Shown: positions 63,827 through 64,000 of the stretch, one piece after another
Layout of the letters: each line of letters begins with the position of its first letter
Position numbering within the stretch: position 1 is the first letter of the stretch
Origin: Deltaproteobacteria bacterium
Lineage (GTDB): Bacteria > Myxococcota_C > UBA6777
Assembly: GCA_006226375.1 (NCBI GenBank)
Contig: SBHC01000081.1
Location: 124,001 to 188,000 of the forward strand
Length of the DNA: 64,000 nucleotides
Reading direction: 5' to 3'
Notes under the pieces: model-generated
What the model was told of the DNA's origin: nothing
Seen by the model: only the letters and a program-made list of their open reading frames with translations
Databases searched by the model: none
Translations under genes and position numbers: made by a program

Positions 63827-64000
63827 GGTTCACCTCGTGGGAAGGAATGAGGATCATCCTCCACATCCCGAAAGAAAAGTCGTAGTTGGCTCCAAAAACA
63901 TCCAACAGGTAGGATTGATTCCCCAAGCTTGCTTGCAGGCCCCAAGTTCCTGACAAGGCGGGTAGCTTCAACTATATTGTGCAATCAAAGCCAAGAAGGT

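Noticed and set aside
1-64000. Mobile element, prophage or genomic island
   Set aside because: No transposase, integrase, phage structural gene, terminal repeats or clear composition break was seen.

Overview
The window looks like chromosomal DNA of a myxobacterium-like (Myxococcota, former Deltaproteobacteria) Gram-negative bacterium. The signs are: many very long exported proteins; OmpA proteins with thrombospondin type 3 calcium repeats; arrays of Cys-rich Stig1-like and EB-like repeats; a C-terminal Gly-Cys-x-Cys / membrane segment / Arg cluster like the MYXO-CTERM sorting signal; a Ser/Thr kinase beside a class III nucleotide cyclase; FecR, WD40 and SBBP-type lipoproteins; and a bacterial alpha-2-macroglobulin. 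Composition looks fairly even throughout. I see no insertion sequence, integrase, phage gene, CRISPR array, rRNA or tRNA. The species cannot be fixed from the sequence alone.

Layout. 1-12.5 kb is an envelope and surface cluster: a Stig1-like repeat protein cut by the window edge, an SBBP lipoprotein, an OmpA/TSP3 porin-like protein, a 1438-residue Ig/cadherin-like Cys-rich protein, and an Arg/Tyr-rich lipoprotein. 13-16.7 kb is a two-gene beta-oxidation operon (FadN-type multifunctional enzyme plus thiolase) with candidate operators in front. 16.9-22.5 kb holds a giant membrane TPR protein, an M50-like membrane protease, a GNAT acetyltransferase and a small TPR protein. 22.5-30.6 kb is a tight four-gene minus-strand operon: OmpA/TSP3 protein, LysM-FecR-barrel protein, HAMP-adenylate cyclase, Ser/Thr kinase with a degenerate receiver domain.

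30.9-41.1 kb is mixed metabolism: an aldolase/short-chain dehydrogenase fusion, an SDR-like protein coupled to an acyltransferase, two small coupled ORFs of unknown role, a membrane protein, a PHP-domain lipoprotein and a sodium/solute symporter. 41.3-49.1 kb has a lipoprotein with about 28 WD40 blades and an operon of an OPT-family transporter plus a membrane-anchored Ala/Lys-rich protein. 49.3-51.3 kb has a TraR/DksA-type regulator with an unknown partner and a small unknown gene. 51.8-63.3 kb has two giant same-strand exported proteins: an 1801-residue protein of Cys-paired PPC-like repeats and a 1967-residue alpha-2-macroglobulin with an intact thioester motif. A glutathione peroxidase closes the window.

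The most promising candidate systems are the four-gene operon that links outer-membrane/peptidoglycan proteins to cAMP and Ser/Thr phosphorylation, and the pairing of the Cys-paired repeat protein with the alpha-2-macroglobulin. At the DNA level, the word AAGCTATCG (either strand) recurs at least ten times in all codon frames, where chance predicts about 0.5. All function calls rest on motif reading, not on searches.
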